Under the pieces are notes generated by a model. The model worked only from the letters and a program-made list of their open reading frames with translations, was not told where the DNA came from and searched no databases. DNA of 64,000 bases from Flavobacterium frigoritolerans (GTDB taxonomy: Bacteria; Bacteroidota; Bacteroidia; Flavobacteriales; Flavobacteriaceae), in contig NZ_JAOZEV010000010.1 in NCBI RefSeq assembly GCF_025847275.1, positions 1-64,000 on the forward strand, given 5' to 3'. Both the position numbers and the translations under genes were made by a program. Below, one piece after another: positions 1 to 9,367 of the stretch (position 1 is the stretch's first letter; each line of letters starts with the position of its first letter).

Positions 1-69
1 AATTTCTATAGCACTTTTCATTTTTTATTTTTTATAATATTTATTATAAAGACATGCGCGTTTAAAAGA

Positions 70-97
70 GGCATAAGTAATTTTCATTACTTATGCC
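70..97 (-). terminator. Hairpin downstream of susD-like gene
   Basis: Two perfect 12-base arms (70-81 and 86-97) enclose a four-base loop just after the stop of the susD-like gene. Read on the minus strand the hairpin is followed by a short T-rich stretch, so it is probably the transcript end of the susCD unit. The T run is weak, which lowers confidence. Confidence 0.5.
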
Positions 98-130
98 GCT
101 TACATTCTTTCTTAAAAATTTGTTTTTTTA

Positions 131-1711
131 TTAGAAATTAGGAGTATTAACATCCCACCAAAGTCTGGTTCCTCCATTATCAGGTCCGCCTAATTTAGCT
201 AAACCGGTAGCAACCCCTGCATTATTATTTGATATCTCTGACTGCACAAAATTAATTCTTCTTACACCAAGCGCAGTACTAATTTTCCCTCCACTGTTAT
301 TAACAACTACAGGTAGCAATTTAGGATAACCTGTTCTTCTATAATCCGACCAAGCTTCTTGTCCTTCTGGGAAACCTGCAATCCATTTTTGAGTAATAAT
401 TCTTTGTAATTTTACTTCATTAGTCACTGCTTCATCCCAAGCAATTGTTATATTATTTACTGGACCTCCATTATTTTCAGGAAAACTAGGATCAACATAA
501 GCTATAGGTAAACTAACATTATCTGCCATATAAGCCGATACTCCTGCAGCACCTCTTTGATCAAATGAGGATTGAATTCCCATTTCATAAAATGTTTTAG
601 CATCACCCCCCATGTTCCAACCTCTTAGCGCTCCTTCTGATCTTAGAAAATAAGCCTCAGCAGTTGTCACTAAAAAAATCACATTTGTCTGTACAACTTC
701 TCCAATACCTGAAAATCTCTCATGATCTCCTTTTCCGCCAATATTAATACCTGTACGAATTCCTTTGTATTGACCTGGAAATTGAGCCGATGTTTCAAAA
801 TAAGCAGCTATTCTAGGATCATTGTATCCTTTTAAAATAGACTCCATATCTGCAGACATACGAATATCTAACCAGTCATTAATTTTAGCAATAGAATTGA
901 AAAAAGTAGGAGATATAATTCTAAACGCATCACTATTAGCTGTCATTACTCCAAATTTTTGTGCCACAGCTTTCTCAGCTTGTTCTTTTGCCAAGGTAGG
1001 ATTTACTTTTACAATACGCATTGCCAATCTAAGACGCAAAGTATTTGCAAATTTCACCCAAGCTTTATAACTTCCCTTGTAGCTTGACATATCTGCATCT
1101 GCAAAAGCAGTAGGCTCTCCTGCATCAACTCTTTTTGTTAATTCTGTAACAGCAAAATCTAGTTCGCTAAACATTTGATTGTAAACTTCTTCTTGAGAAT
1201 CATACCCTATTGGTGCATTTTTTCCAAATTGAGAATATATAATTGGTCCAAAAATATCTGTAACCCTGTGCATACCTTCTACTTTCAAAATAAGAGAAAG
1301 TGCATAAAAATTATCAAACTTTCCTTTTGATTTATTTGCAATATCGTATGCATTAAACATCACATTAGGATAAGCATTAGTCCATATAGCATCATTCCAT
1401 CCATCAATCAAATCATAAGTAGTATTATTACTTCCACCTCTAAAACCAGTTGGTGTAGCCATATAACCTGACCAAATATCACTATTCAAATTTTGTTGTA
1501 GTTGATATTGATCTTCAAGACCACTACCTATAACTTGAATATTGTTAAACATTGGAGCAAATCCTGCTTTGATATGATTAAAATCTTGCTCCAGCTGTTC
1601 TTGACTAAACCCTTGTGGATTCGTATTAATTTCCTCAAAATTATCTGTACAACCTACTGCAGCAAATAATGACATACAGATAGCTGTTCTTTTTATTGTA
1701 TTTAGTTTCAT
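131..1711 (-). CDS. SusD/RagB-family surface nutrient-binding lipoprotein
   Basis: SusD proteins are outer-leaflet lipoproteins that cap a SusC channel and bind the nutrient before import. The 526-residue product has a lipoprotein signal with lipobox AAVGC and acylation at Cys21, followed by the NINTNPQGF-like N-terminal segment typical of the family. A mid-protein LRLRLAMRIVKVNPTLA segment matches the helical core of SusD-like proteins, and the C-terminal region carries the usual 'QKWIAGFPEGQEAWSDYRR' stretch. It lies 11 bases after the SusC gene on the same strand, so the two are almost certainly co-transcribed. The ligand cannot be read from sequence; no glycosidase or peptidase accompanies the pair. 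Confidence 0.93.
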   Translation of the reverse strand: MKLNTIKRTAICMSLFAAVGCTDNFEEINTNPQGFSQEQLEQDFNHIKAGFAPMFNNIQVIGSGLEDQYQLQQNLNSDIWSGYMATPTGFRGGSNNTTYDLIDGWNDAIWTNAYPNVMFNAYDIANKSKGKFDNFYALSLILKVEGMHRVTDIFGPIIYSQFGKNAPIGYDSQEEVYNQMFSELDFAVTELTKRVDAGEPTAFADADMSSYKGSYKAWVKFANTLRLRLAMRIVKVNPTLAKEQAEKAVAQKFGVMTANSDAFRIISPTFFNSIAKINDWLDIRMSADMESILKGYNDPRIAAYFETSAQFPGQYKGIRTGINIGGKGDHERFSGIGEVVQTNVIFLVTTAEAYFLRSEGALRGWNMGGDAKTFYEMGIQSSFDQRGAAGVSAYMADNVSLPIAYVDPSFPENNGGPVNNITIAWDEAVTNEVKLQRIITQKWIAGFPEGQEAWSDYRRTGYPKLLPVVVNNSGGKISTALGVRRINFVQSEISNNNAGVATGLAKLGGPDNGGTRLWWDVNTPNF

Positions 1712-1722
1712 TTTTTTAAATT

Positions 1723-4700
1723 TTAGAAAGTTACATTTAAGTTAAGTCCAATACTTCTAGTAGATGGTAAACCATAGATATCAACACCTTGCAAGCCTTC
1801 TCCTGTACTTAATCCAATATTTGGGTCAAAAGGTGCGTCTTTGTAAATAAAGAATAAGTTTCTAGCGATTAATGAAATACTAGCTGTTTGAAAAACTGGA
1901 AGTTTCTTAGGATTAAAAGTATAGCCAATTGAAACCTCTCTAACACTTACGTTTGTAGCACTGTAAACATACTCACCAGTAATTCCATCTCTCGCTCCAA
2001 CTGATTTATAATACTGTTTTGCATCCATTTTATTAACTGCTGTACCATTAGGCATAATAGCATTGATGGCAACTCCTCCTGCATTTCTAGCATCACCTGT
2101 AACTTTAGAAACTCCAAAATAATCATTTTGAGCCTCAGTCATACTCATTACATCACCTCCAAAACGTCCATCAATTAAAACATTTGCGAAGAAAGGTCCT
2201 ACCTTGAAAGAATTAGAAAAACCTAACATGAAATTTGGATTCGAATTTCCAACTTCAACAAAACCTGGTGTTTTTTGAATATTACCATCAGAATCTAATA
2301 AAATTCTACCTTGATCATCTTTTAAAATGGTTCTACCCATAATAACACCAAATGGTCTTCCTTCTATTAAAGAGTATTGGTAATTATTATTTCCTGGATT
2401 AGTCAAATTAACTATTCCTTTAGATTCAGCTGGAAGTTCTTTTACTTTATTTTTATTTTGAGAAAAATTCACAGATGTATCCCATGAGAATTTATCTCCT
2501 CTAAAAATACCTGCATTTAATACAACCTCAAAACCTTTATTTTCAATACTTCCTGCATTAAAACCATAAAATCTAACTCCTTCTGGATTTCCTACTGGAG
2601 CAAGAGCTTGCAAATATTGATTTTTTGTTTCAGAGTCATAGTAAGAAATTTCAACTCCAAATCTGTTATTAAACATTCTCCACTCTGTACCAAATTCATA
2701 TTCTGATTTAAGTTCTGGTTTTAAAGTAGTACCTCTTTGTACTCCAACCTGAGGTTGACTACCAGAAATTCCAGGAAGAGAATAATTTACAGGACTAGTA
2801 ACAAAAGCAGAAACATCATTCCCCACTTGAGCATAAGTTGCACGAACTTTACCAAAATTAATAAACTCAGGCATTGCAAACATTTGACTAAGTATACCTG
2901 ATAAACCTACTGACGGGTAAAAATACGATCCAGTATTAGTATTAACTAATGTAGATGACCAGTCATTTCTAGCAGCAACATCTAAATACAACATATCTTT
3001 ATATCCTAAAGTTGTAGTTGCAAATACAGATTGTATCTCTCTTTTAGCATCAATTGTTTGATAATTTCCAGCATTATTTGCGAAATTATGAAGTGTAAAC
3101 CAGTTAGTAAGAATTAAACCACCACCAATTCCAGAATCTAAAATTGTTCTATCATTTGTTATTGTATTCGTAATACTTGTACCAACATTAGCATTAAATG
3201 TAAAATCGTTACTAAATTTAGTATTAATTGTAGCGATTAAATCTCCATAACGCTGTGTACTTACAGAATTATTACTAATATATCTACCATTTTTATGAGA
3301 AATCGTACCTTGAGTTGTAGCAAATATTTCTTTATCAAAATCACTTTCAATTTTATTATAGCTATATCTTGAAGCAATTGTTAACCAATTATTAGCTTTA
3401 TAAGAAGCTGTTAATGCACCATTAAAGAAATTATTCGTATCCTCAGATTTATTTCTATTAATTGCCCAATATGGGTTTTGCATAATATCCCTGTTTGTCA
3501 TCCAATTTTGAGCCATTAAGTTTCTGCTTGGATCAAAAACTTCGTAATTATTTTTATAATAATTAAAATCATTCCCTCTTGGCATTAAATAAACTCCAGT
3601 TAAAGGATTAAAATAAAGACCATTAACAGGTCTATTTGCTATTGATTGAGAAGTGTAATTTGCATTTACACCTATTGTTAGTTTATTGTCAAAAAACTTT
3701 GCCGTTTGACGAATACCAAAATTGTTTTTCTTAATACTGTTTCCAGGAATAATTCCCGTTCCTGATGTATTAGCATAAGTCAATGCGGTTGAAGTAGTCT
3801 CTGATGCGGTAGAATACCCTAAAGATGTAATTTGAGTAACTCCCGTTTCAAAGAAATCTTTAACATGGTCTTTTACTTTTTGTTTCGCACCCCAACTTTC
3901 ATCTTCTCCAGGTTTTGCAATATAATCATTCTGAAACTTAGGCAAATAAGCAGCTGTTTCAAAAGTAGTTACTGATGAAGCTGCAAAACTTGATTTACCT
4001 TCTTTACCTTTTTTAGACGAAAGCAAAATTACACCATTCGCTCCTTGAGAACCATATAAAACAGAGGCAGCAGCTCCTTTAAGAACTGTCATTCCTTCAT
4101 AATCATCGGGATTAACTAAAGATATAACATCACCACCATCACGGTTACCACCTGCCAAACTACCAAATGTATCATTAGGCTGACCTGAACCAGCGTTCAA
4201 CATCGGGATACCATCAATTACATATAAAGGTTGATTATTTGCTACTGAAGAGTTTCCACGGATAACCACTTTTGTAGATCCACCGCTTCCACCAGCACTT
4301 TTTGTTACTGCAACACCAGCAATTTTACCAGCTATCGTATTAATAACGTTAACATCTTTTACACGAGTTAATTCCTCACCTTTAAGCTCTTGTGCAGCAT
4401 AAGTCAAGGATTTTTTTGATTTTTTAATACCTAATGAAGTTACAACAACTTCATTCAACGCATTCGAAGCCGCAGTTTGTAACTTTACATTAACAGTAGT
4501 AGCATCACCTACTATTACTTTTTGTGTTTCTAAACCTACATAGGTAAAAACCAATGTTTGTCCTTTTTGAGCATCAATAGAGAAAACACCGTCGAAATCG
4601 GTAACAGCCCCTTTTTGTCCTCCTTGCACTGCAACGGAAGCCCCTGGCAACGGCATTCCATCAGAATCTGTAATCACACCTTTAATGTTTTTAACCTGAG

Positions 4701-4755
4701 CAAGCGAAACCTGCGCTGTAAAAACAATCATAAAGATTAAGAAAATTTTTTTCAT
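1723..4755 (-). CDS. SusC/RagA-family TonB-dependent outer-membrane receptor
   Basis: A 1010-residue outer-membrane importer powered by TonB. It has a cleavable signal peptide (about 1-19), a carboxypeptidase-regulatory-like beta domain (about 23-105, starting [17 protein letters not shown]), a TonB-box-like NEVVVTSLG, a plug with the SusC hallmark LYVIDGIPM, and a long beta-barrel ending in LNLNVTF with the terminal aromatic residue needed for BAM insertion. There is no extra N-terminal STN signalling domain and no adjacent sigma/anti-sigma pair, so control is more likely through the neighbouring LytS/LytTR genes. It pairs with the SusD lipoprotein 11 bases downstream. Size and domain order are normal for the family; the substrate is unknown. 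Confidence 0.95.
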   Translation of the reverse strand: MKKIFLIFMIVFTAQVSLAQVKNIKGVITDSDGMPLPGASVAVQGGQKGAVTDFDGVFSIDAQKGQTLVFTYVGLETQKVIVGDATTVNVKLQTAASNALNEVVVTSLGIKKSKKSLTYAAQELKGEELTRVKDVNVINTIAGKIAGVAVTKSAGGSGGSTKVVIRGNSSVANNQPLYVIDGIPMLNAGSGQPNDTFGSLAGGNRDGGDVISLVNPDDYEGMTVLKGAAASVLYGSQGANGVILLSSKKGKEGKSSFAASSVTTFETAAYLPKFQNDYIAKPGEDESWGAKQKVKDHVKDFFETGVTQITSLGYSTASETTSTALTYANTSGTGIIPGNSIKKNNFGIRQTAKFFDNKLTIGVNANYTSQSIANRPVNGLYFNPLTGVYLMPRGNDFNYYKNNYEVFDPSRNLMAQNWMTNRDIMQNPYWAINRNKSEDTNNFFNGALTASYKANNWLTIASRYSYNKIESDFDKEIFATTQGTISHKNGRYISNNSVSTQRYGDLIATINTKFSNDFTFNANVGTSITNTITNDRTILDSGIGGGLILTNWFTLHNFANNAGNYQTIDAKREIQSVFATTTLGYKDMLYLDVAARNDWSSTLVNTNTGSYFYPSVGLSGILSQMFAMPEFINFGKVRATYAQVGNDVSAFVTSPVNYSLPGISGSQPQVGVQRGTTLKPELKSEYEFGTEWRMFNNRFGVEISYYDSETKNQYLQALAPVGNPEGVRFYGFNAGSIENKGFEVVLNAGIFRGDKFSWDTSVNFSQNKNKVKELPAESKGIVNLTNPGNNNYQYSLIEGRPFGVIMGRTILKDDQGRILLDSDGNIQKTPGFVEVGNSNPNFMLGFSNSFKVGPFFANVLIDGRFGGDVMSMTEAQNDYFGVSKVTGDARNAGGVAINAIMPNGTAVNKMDAKQYYKSVGARDGITGEYVYSATNVSVREVSIGYTFNPKKLPVFQTASISLIARNLFFIYKDAPFDPNIGLSTGEGLQGVDIYGLPSTRSIGLNLNVTF

Positions 4756-4816
4756 GTTTATTTATTTTTGTTAGTTATGGTGTAAATTTATTCTTAAGGG
4801 ATTGTTAAAAAAAATA

Positions 4817-4854
4817 AATTATACCAACAACAACAAACTTTAAACCAACGACAT
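4817..4854 (-). promoter_or_regulatory. Direct-repeat element in the susC upstream region
   Basis: On the minus strand two copies of GTTGGT (complement of 4823-4828 and 4844-4849) start 21 bases apart. The gene-proximal copy reads TGTTGTTGGTATAATTT and the distal one TGTCGTTGGTTTAAAG. A third copy, TGTCGTTGGTATAAATTT, lies upstream of the permease at 6815-6832. LytTR regulators are known to bind two 9-base imperfect repeats separated by 12 bases, that is 21-base periodicity, so this is a candidate operator for the neighbouring LytTR protein. A second reading is that the TATAATTT part is a -7-like box with the distal TTG as its -33 partner (22-base spacing). Confidence 0.5.
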
Positions 4855-4866
4855 AAAATAATCAAT

Positions 4867-4911
4867 AATACGCTATACGAAAACGTTTTCATATCTAAAA
4901 TATGGCGTATT
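4867..4911. promoter_or_regulatory. Nested palindrome upstream of susC, LacI/cre-like core
   Basis: A perfect 12-base palindrome, GAAAACGTTTTC at 4879-4890, sits inside an outer inverted pair AATACGC (4867-4873) and GCGTATT (4905-4911). The core resembles operators of LacI/GalR-type regulators. It is between susC and the divergent histidine kinase and could serve either. No LacI-type gene is present in the window, so any regulator would be encoded elsewhere. Confidence 0.45.
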
Positions 4912-5030
4912 TTATATTTTTTTTAAAGTTTTACTCAAAAAATAGTTGGTTTTACTAACTAATTGTTTAAAGTTGCAAAAATATTCTTAGCCACCAAAAA
5001 CCTACTAAATAATTGAAAGCAATCAGTAAA

Positions 5031-6065
5031 ATGAAATTTGATATTAAAATTCAGAATCACCTTTGGTTTTGGGGTGTTTATTTTTTGTTAAATTTTTTAA
5101 GATGGGGAGCCTACTTTAATGATTATCCCTATTCATTTAAATCGAACCTTATTGAATTCTCATTACACATACCTTTAGTCTATTTTAATCTATTTGTACT
5201 GGTACCACATTATGTATTAAAATCAAAATATACTAAATATACTTTTAGTTTAATAGCAAGCCTTTTTGTAATTTATTTGGTAAAAACCGCTCTTACCTAT
5301 TATATTATATCACAAAACATTTGGCCAGAAGCAAATCGAGAATACAAACCTTTTGAAATAAATCACATCGTTGCTGTATGTATTGGTGAATTATATGTAG
5401 TCGCAATGGCCTCTTCTGTTTATTTAACGTTAACCTGGTTACGAGAAAGAGAAAGGAATCGATCTTTGAGAGAAAACCAATTTAAAATTAAATTAAAGTA
5501 TTTAGAAAATCAGATACAGCCCCATTTTTTCTTCAATACCCTAAATAACTTATATGCTTTATCGCTGGAATCATCCGATAAAGTTCCAGATGTAATTATT
5601 AAACTTTCCAAATTAATGGAATATGTTTTATATGACATAAAAGGAACCAAATCTGTTAAATTAATTCAGGAAATCGACTACATCCATAATTATATTGAAA
5701 TAGAAAAACTCCGATTTGAGAATGTTGAAGTTAGTATCAATTTGGAATCTAATATTGATGAAATAGAGGTTCCGCCATTAATATTCATCTCATTAATAGA
5801 AAATGCTTTTAAACATGGAGGTCTTAATAACCCTAATTTAAAAATAAAAGTAAATTGCAAAATCATTGATAACAAAACTCTGGATTTTGAAGTAATAAAT
5901 AATTTTGTACATTCACAAAATCTTAAGACAAAGAAAGGGATTGGTTTAACTAACACCCTAAAAAGACTAAAACTAATCTATAAAAATAATTACAATTTAG
6001 AACACAAAACTAAATTTAATTATTACATAATTCGTTTGCAAATACCTATTAATAATGAAGATTAA
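5031..6065 (+). CDS. LytS/YehU-type membrane sensor histidine kinase
   Basis: Sensor kinase of the His_kinase (LytS) family, 344 residues from the ATG chosen here. A TTG six codons upstream (5013) is an in-frame alternative. Four hydrophobic segments fill the first 135 or so residues, consistent with a membrane-embedded sensor with little extracytoplasmic domain. The phospho-acceptor motif QPHFFFNTLNNLY follows a short coiled stretch, with the histidine at residue 165. The ATPase region carries PPLIFISLIENAFKHG (N box) and KGIGLTNTLKRL (G box). The stop overlaps the response regulator start by 11 bases, so the two are translationally coupled partners. The stimulus is unknown; the flanking susCD pair and sugar permease suggest nutrient sensing. 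Confidence 0.9.
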   Translation: MKFDIKIQNHLWFWGVYFLLNFLRWGAYFNDYPYSFKSNLIEFSLHIPLVYFNLFVLVPHYVLKSKYTKYTFSLIASLFVIYLVKTALTYYIISQNIWPEANREYKPFEINHIVAVCIGELYVVAMASSVYLTLTWLRERERNRSLRENQFKIKLKYLENQIQPHFFFNTLNNLYALSLESSDKVPDVIIKLSKLMEYVLYDIKGTKSVKLIQEIDYIHNYIEIEKLRFENVEVSINLESNIDEIEVPPLIFISLIENAFKHGGLNNPNLKIKVNCKIIDNKTLDFEVINNFVHSQNLKTKKGIGLTNTLKRLKLIYKNNYNLEHKTKFNYYIIRLQIPINNED

Positions 6066-6756
6066 ATGCGTATTGATTGATGATGAGCCATTAGCGATCA
6101 AAGTTCTACAAAACTATTTTACAAACTTTACCGATTTTGAAATTACCGGTACATTTGTTAACGCACTAGAAGCACTGGATTTTATAAACAATAACAGTGT
6201 TGATGCCGTATTCTTGGATATTAATATGCCAATGATGACCGGATTTGAACTCATTAGTTTAATAGAAAACAAAACTAAGGTTATTATAACCACAGCTTTT
6301 AGAGAGTTTGCAGCAGAAAGTTATGATCTAGAAGTTTTGGATTATTTAGTAAAACCTATTCCACTACCCCGATTTATAAAATGCATCAATAAAATTACAA
6401 CCGAGTACAATTTAAAAAACAATATCAAGGTTGAAAATCACCGCGTTGAACCACATCTTTTTATCAAAGTAGATAAAAAAATGATAAAGATAAATATTGA
6501 TGAAATTTTATTTGTAGAAGGCATGAAAGAATACATCAAGGTCATAACTCTTGATAAAACTTACATCACACATAAATCATTAACCGCATTGTCAGACGAG
6601 TTACCAGCCGATAGATTTATGCGTATTCACAAATCATATCTAATTGCAGTCAATAAAGTAAAATCTATTGAAGGAAATCGCATACAAATCCAATCTTTTA
6701 CTTTACCGATAGGTAGGAATTATAGCAAAGAAGTAAAAAGCAAAATACTAGAATAA
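6055..6756 (+). CDS. LytTR-family response regulator
   Basis: A 233-residue transcription factor: an N-terminal receiver domain (about 1-120) with the acidic pocket IDDEP at 8-12, the phospho-acceptor Asp55 in FLDINMP and the conserved lysine in LDYLVKPIP; then a LytTR DNA-binding domain (about 130-232) with the typical FVEGMKEYIKVITLDKTY strand pair, RFMRIHKSYLIAV and a C-terminal LPIGRNY. It overlaps the kinase gene by 11 bases. LytTR domains bind paired direct repeats, and a fitting pair occurs upstream of susC, with a related single copy upstream of the permease; that these are its targets is inference. Confidence 0.93.
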   Translation: MKIKCVLIDDEPLAIKVLQNYFTNFTDFEITGTFVNALEALDFINNNSVDAVFLDINMPMMTGFELISLIENKTKVIITTAFREFAAESYDLEVLDYLVKPIPLPRFIKCINKITTEYNLKNNIKVENHRVEPHLFIKVDKKMIKINIDEILFVEGMKEYIKVITLDKTYITHKSLTALSDELPADRFMRIHKSYLIAVNKVKSIEGNRIQIQSFTLPIGRNYSKEVKSKILE

Positions 6757-6798
6757 CCTCCTCACTATCATCAGTTTTACGTCTTCAAAAAATAACAC

Positions 6799-6833
6799 TT
6801 TGTTGAATAATTCATGTCGTTGGTATAAATTTA
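6799..6833 (+). promoter_or_regulatory. Promoter/operator region of the sugar permease
   Basis: TTTG at 6799-6802 is followed after 21 bases by TATAAATTTA (6824-6833), a spacing that fits the Bacteroidota promoter. The -7 part is imperfect because the final G is an A. The segment also contains TGTCGTTGGTATAAATTT, nearly the same as the element upstream of susC, with GTTGGT at 6819-6824. A second GTTGGT 21 bases away is not seen here. Shared control with susC is inferred. Confidence 0.45.
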
Positions 6834-6934
6834 ACATTATTTGTCCCGTTTTATTTTTTTTTCATCGAGTTAACAAATATATTTACGCTCGTCAAAAAAC
6901 AAATAAAAACAAATAAAATTAACCTTATCACATT

Positions 6935-8374
6935 ATGAGTTCAGAAAATGTACAAACAAAATGGGGGCAGTTTATCCCTCTAGTCATCGTATTCTTCTTC
7001 TGGGGATTCGTTGCGGCTAGTAATGATATTCTAATCCCAGTATTTAAAACAGCCTTTAATTTATCACAAGGAGAAAGTCAGTTAGTATCATTGGCATTTT
7101 ACATAGCTTATACTGTTGGTTCATTAATATATATGGGTATTTCTTATTTAATCAAAGAGGATTTAGTCAATAAAATTGGTTACAAAAACGGATTATCATT
7201 AGGTTTACTTATTTCTGCTTTAGGAACATTATTATTTTATCCAGCAGCAAATACAGGTTCATTTCCTTTAATGCTATCAGGTTTATTCATCGTTGCATTA
7301 GGATTCTCATTACAACAAACTGTTGCAAACCCACTAGCTATCGCTTTAGGCCCTATTTCTACAGGTTCTCAGCGTTTAACTCTTGCGGGAGGTATCAATA
7401 ATCTTGGGACAACAATTGGTCCATTAATCGTAAGCTTTGCGATCTTTGGATCTAGTGTAGATAAAACAACTACTTTAAGTATCGAAAGTGTAAAAATCCC
7501 TTATTTAATATTAGGATTTGCCTTTTTACTAGTAGCTATATTATTAAAATTCTCTTCACTTCCAGACAAACCTGCTTTAGTACAAGAAGACGCTGCTATT
7601 GAAGGTTCAATTGTAAAAAAATCAGCTTTACAATACCCACAATTAGTTATGGGAATGGTTGCAATATTTTTATACGTAGGAGTTGAAGTATCTACAGCTA
7701 GTAACTTACCTGCTTATATGGAAACCAAATTAGGTTTTTTAACACATGAAGTAGCACCGTATATCTCATTATACTGGGCGAGTTTAATGATTGGTCGTTG
7801 GACTGGTGCTGTAGAAGCATTTACAAATGACCTTAGCCTACAAAAAATATTACGCTTTCTAGCTCCATACTTAGCTTTTGGTGTATTTTTAGGAGTAAAT
7901 GCAATTGCTAAGCACGATTTAACCCCTTTCTATATCTACGGATTAATTATTTTAGTATTAATTGCAGCTGATATCGCAAGTAAGGGAAATCCAGCAAGAA
8001 TGTTGCTTATATTTTCTACACTAGGAATTATTGCACTAATAATTGGTATGACAACTCACGGCATGGTCAGCGTTTATGCAATTACCAGTGTTGGTCTTTT
8101 CTGTAGTACCTTATGGCCATGTATCTTTACATTAGCTGTAAGCGGACTAGGAAAAAATACAAGCCAAGGCAGTAGCTTCTTAATTATGATGATTATGGGT
8201 GGTGGAGTAATCAGTTGGTTACAAGGTCACGTTTCAGAAACTATTGGTATCCAAGCTAGTTATATCATTGGAGTTTTATGTTTTACATACCTAGCATTTT
8301 ATGCTTGGAAAGTAAGCGGAATCTTAAAGAAACAAGGAATCAGCTTCGACAAAAAATTATCAGGCGGTCACTAA
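6935..8374 (+). CDS. FHS-type sugar permease (MFS, L-fucose/glucose-galactose transporter family)
   Basis: An inner-membrane proton-coupled carrier of 479 residues with about twelve hydrophobic segments. The start, WGQFIPLVIVFFFWGFV, with AASNDILIP a little later, is characteristic of the fucose:H+ symporter family, as are LGFSLQQTVANPLA and GGINNLGTTIGPL. Together with the SusCD pair it would give an outer- plus inner-membrane route for one nutrient, probably a sugar, although the substrate is not determined. It follows the LytTR regulator by 178 bases and has its own promoter-like region and a strong terminator, so it appears to be a separate transcript. No frame problems. Confidence 0.88.
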   Translation: MSSENVQTKWGQFIPLVIVFFFWGFVAASNDILIPVFKTAFNLSQGESQLVSLAFYIAYTVGSLIYMGISYLIKEDLVNKIGYKNGLSLGLLISALGTLLFYPAANTGSFPLMLSGLFIVALGFSLQQTVANPLAIALGPISTGSQRLTLAGGINNLGTTIGPLIVSFAIFGSSVDKTTTLSIESVKIPYLILGFAFLLVAILLKFSSLPDKPALVQEDAAIEGSIVKKSALQYPQLVMGMVAIFLYVGVEVSTASNLPAYMETKLGFLTHEVAPYISLYWASLMIGRWTGAVEAFTNDLSLQKILRFLAPYLAFGVFLGVNAIAKHDLTPFYIYGLIILVLIAADIASKGNPARMLLIFSTLGIIALIIGMTTHGMVSVYAITSVGLFCSTLWPCIFTLAVSGLGKNTSQGSSFLIMMIMGGGVISWLQGHVSETIGIQASYIIGVLCFTYLAFYAWKVSGILKKQGISFDKKLSGGH

Positions 8375-8393
8375 AAAACATTTAAATAAATAG

Positions 8394-8426
8394 AAAAAAG
8401 TCCCATTTTACAATGGGACTTTTTTT
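8394..8426 (+). terminator. Rho-independent terminator of the sugar permease
   Basis: Perfect 9-base arms (8399-8407 and 8412-8420) with loop TTAC, followed by six T residues, 20 bases after the permease stop. Confidence 0.85.
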
Positions 8427-8510
8427 ATGCATTGGGAGTTTCTAAATAGCTATTTTCTATAATCCATAATCCGCATTTTCAAACTCAAAACAAGCATTTA
8501 ACAGGTATAA

Positions 8511-8545
8511 AAAAACCACCATGTTTTTGACAAACATGGTGGTTT
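8511..8545 (-). terminator. Rho-independent terminator of the aldolase gene
   Basis: Perfect 14-base arms (8513-8526 and 8532-8545). On the minus strand the hairpin is followed by a T run, matching a terminator 23 bases beyond the stop of the minus-strand aldolase gene. Confidence 0.85.
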
Positions 8546-8567
8546 AAAATTAATATAAAGAATAAAA

Positions 8568-9224
8568 TTATTTATTCCCTTTTTCAAAATCAGCAACAAA
8601 CTGTGCCAATCCGATATCTGTTAATGGGTGTTTCAATAAACCGTAAATTGCAGAAAGAGGCCCAGTCATTACATCAGCACCAATTTTTGCACAATTTACA
8701 ATATGCATAGTATGACGCACAGAAGCAGCTAAGATTTCAGTTTCATAACCATAGTTATCATAAATCAATCTAATCTCTTCGATAAGCGCTAAACCATCTG
8801 TAGAAACATCATCCAAACGACCAATAAATGGAGAAACATAAGTAGCTCCTGCTTTAGCAGCCAATAAAGCTTGTCCAGCAGAGAATACTAAAGTTACGTT
8901 TGTTTTAATTCCTTTATCCGAGAAATATTTCGCAGCCATAACGCCTTCTTTCGTCATTGGTAATTTAACCACAATTTGCTCGTGTAAATCTGCCAATTCT
9001 TCACCTTCTTTGATCATTCCGTCGTAATCCAAAGCATTAACTTCAGCACTAACATCACCTTCAACAAGATTACAAATATCAACGTAATGTTTCAAAATGT
9101 TGTTTTTTCCAGTAATTCCTTCTTTCGCCATCAATGATGGATTAGTAGTAACTCCGTCTAAAACACCTAAAGCTTCTGCTTCTTTAATTTGAGCTAAATT
9201 AGCTGTGTCAATAAAAAATTTCAT
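8568..9224 (-). CDS. fsa: Fructose-6-phosphate aldolase / small transaldolase (Fsa/TalC type)
   Basis: A cytosolic class I aldolase of the small transaldolase subfamily, 218 residues, close to the usual 215-220. It starts with [28 protein letters not shown] is the substrate-side strand and [10 protein letters not shown] carries the Schiff-base lysine. Members either interconvert sedoheptulose-7-P and erythrose-4-P (transaldolase) or cleave fructose-6-P; sequence reading alone cannot separate these. An in-frame ATG 20 codons upstream (9284) would add a segment unlike any family member, encoded by an unusual GC-rich stretch, so the start at 9224 is preferred. It forms a single-gene unit with a clear terminator. 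Confidence 0.92.
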   Translation of the reverse strand: MKFFIDTANLAQIKEAEALGVLDGVTTNPSLMAKEGITGKNNILKHYVDICNLVEGDVSAEVNALDYDGMIKEGEELADLHEQIVVKLPMTKEGVMAAKYFSDKGIKTNVTLVFSAGQALLAAKAGATYVSPFIGRLDDVSTDGLALIEEIRLIYDNYGYETEILAASVRHTMHIVNCAKIGADVMTGPLSAIYGLLKHPLTDIGLAQFVADFEKGNK

Positions 9225-9290
9225 ATGTATTATATTTAATTGTGTTCCTAAATAGGGCGTGACCACAAGGGTCGGGTTTTTCATTACAAT

Positions 9291-9321
9291 CTTTTATTTT
9301 TTTTAAGAAAAAAAATAAAAG
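9291..9321 (-). terminator. A/T hairpin downstream of the dehydrogenase
   Basis: Perfect 14-base arms (9291-9304 and 9308-9321) made of A/T with C-G closing pairs and a three-base loop, between the dehydrogenase stop and the aldolase start. It may end the dehydrogenase transcript, but so AT-rich a stem is weak. Confidence 0.35.
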
Positions 9322-9367
9322 GATTTCCATTTCACCCCCTCACGCAAAATGAAAAATCGCTACAAAA

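Noticed and set aside
822..1070. Open frames opposite long genes, such as this one within the susD-like gene and others inside susC, tamB, gap and pfkA.
   Set aside because: They are fully contained in genes with strong protein evidence on the other strand.
8399..8420. Possible riboswitch after the sugar permease.
   Set aside because: It lies downstream of the stop and is a simple hairpin with a T run, so a terminator explains it.
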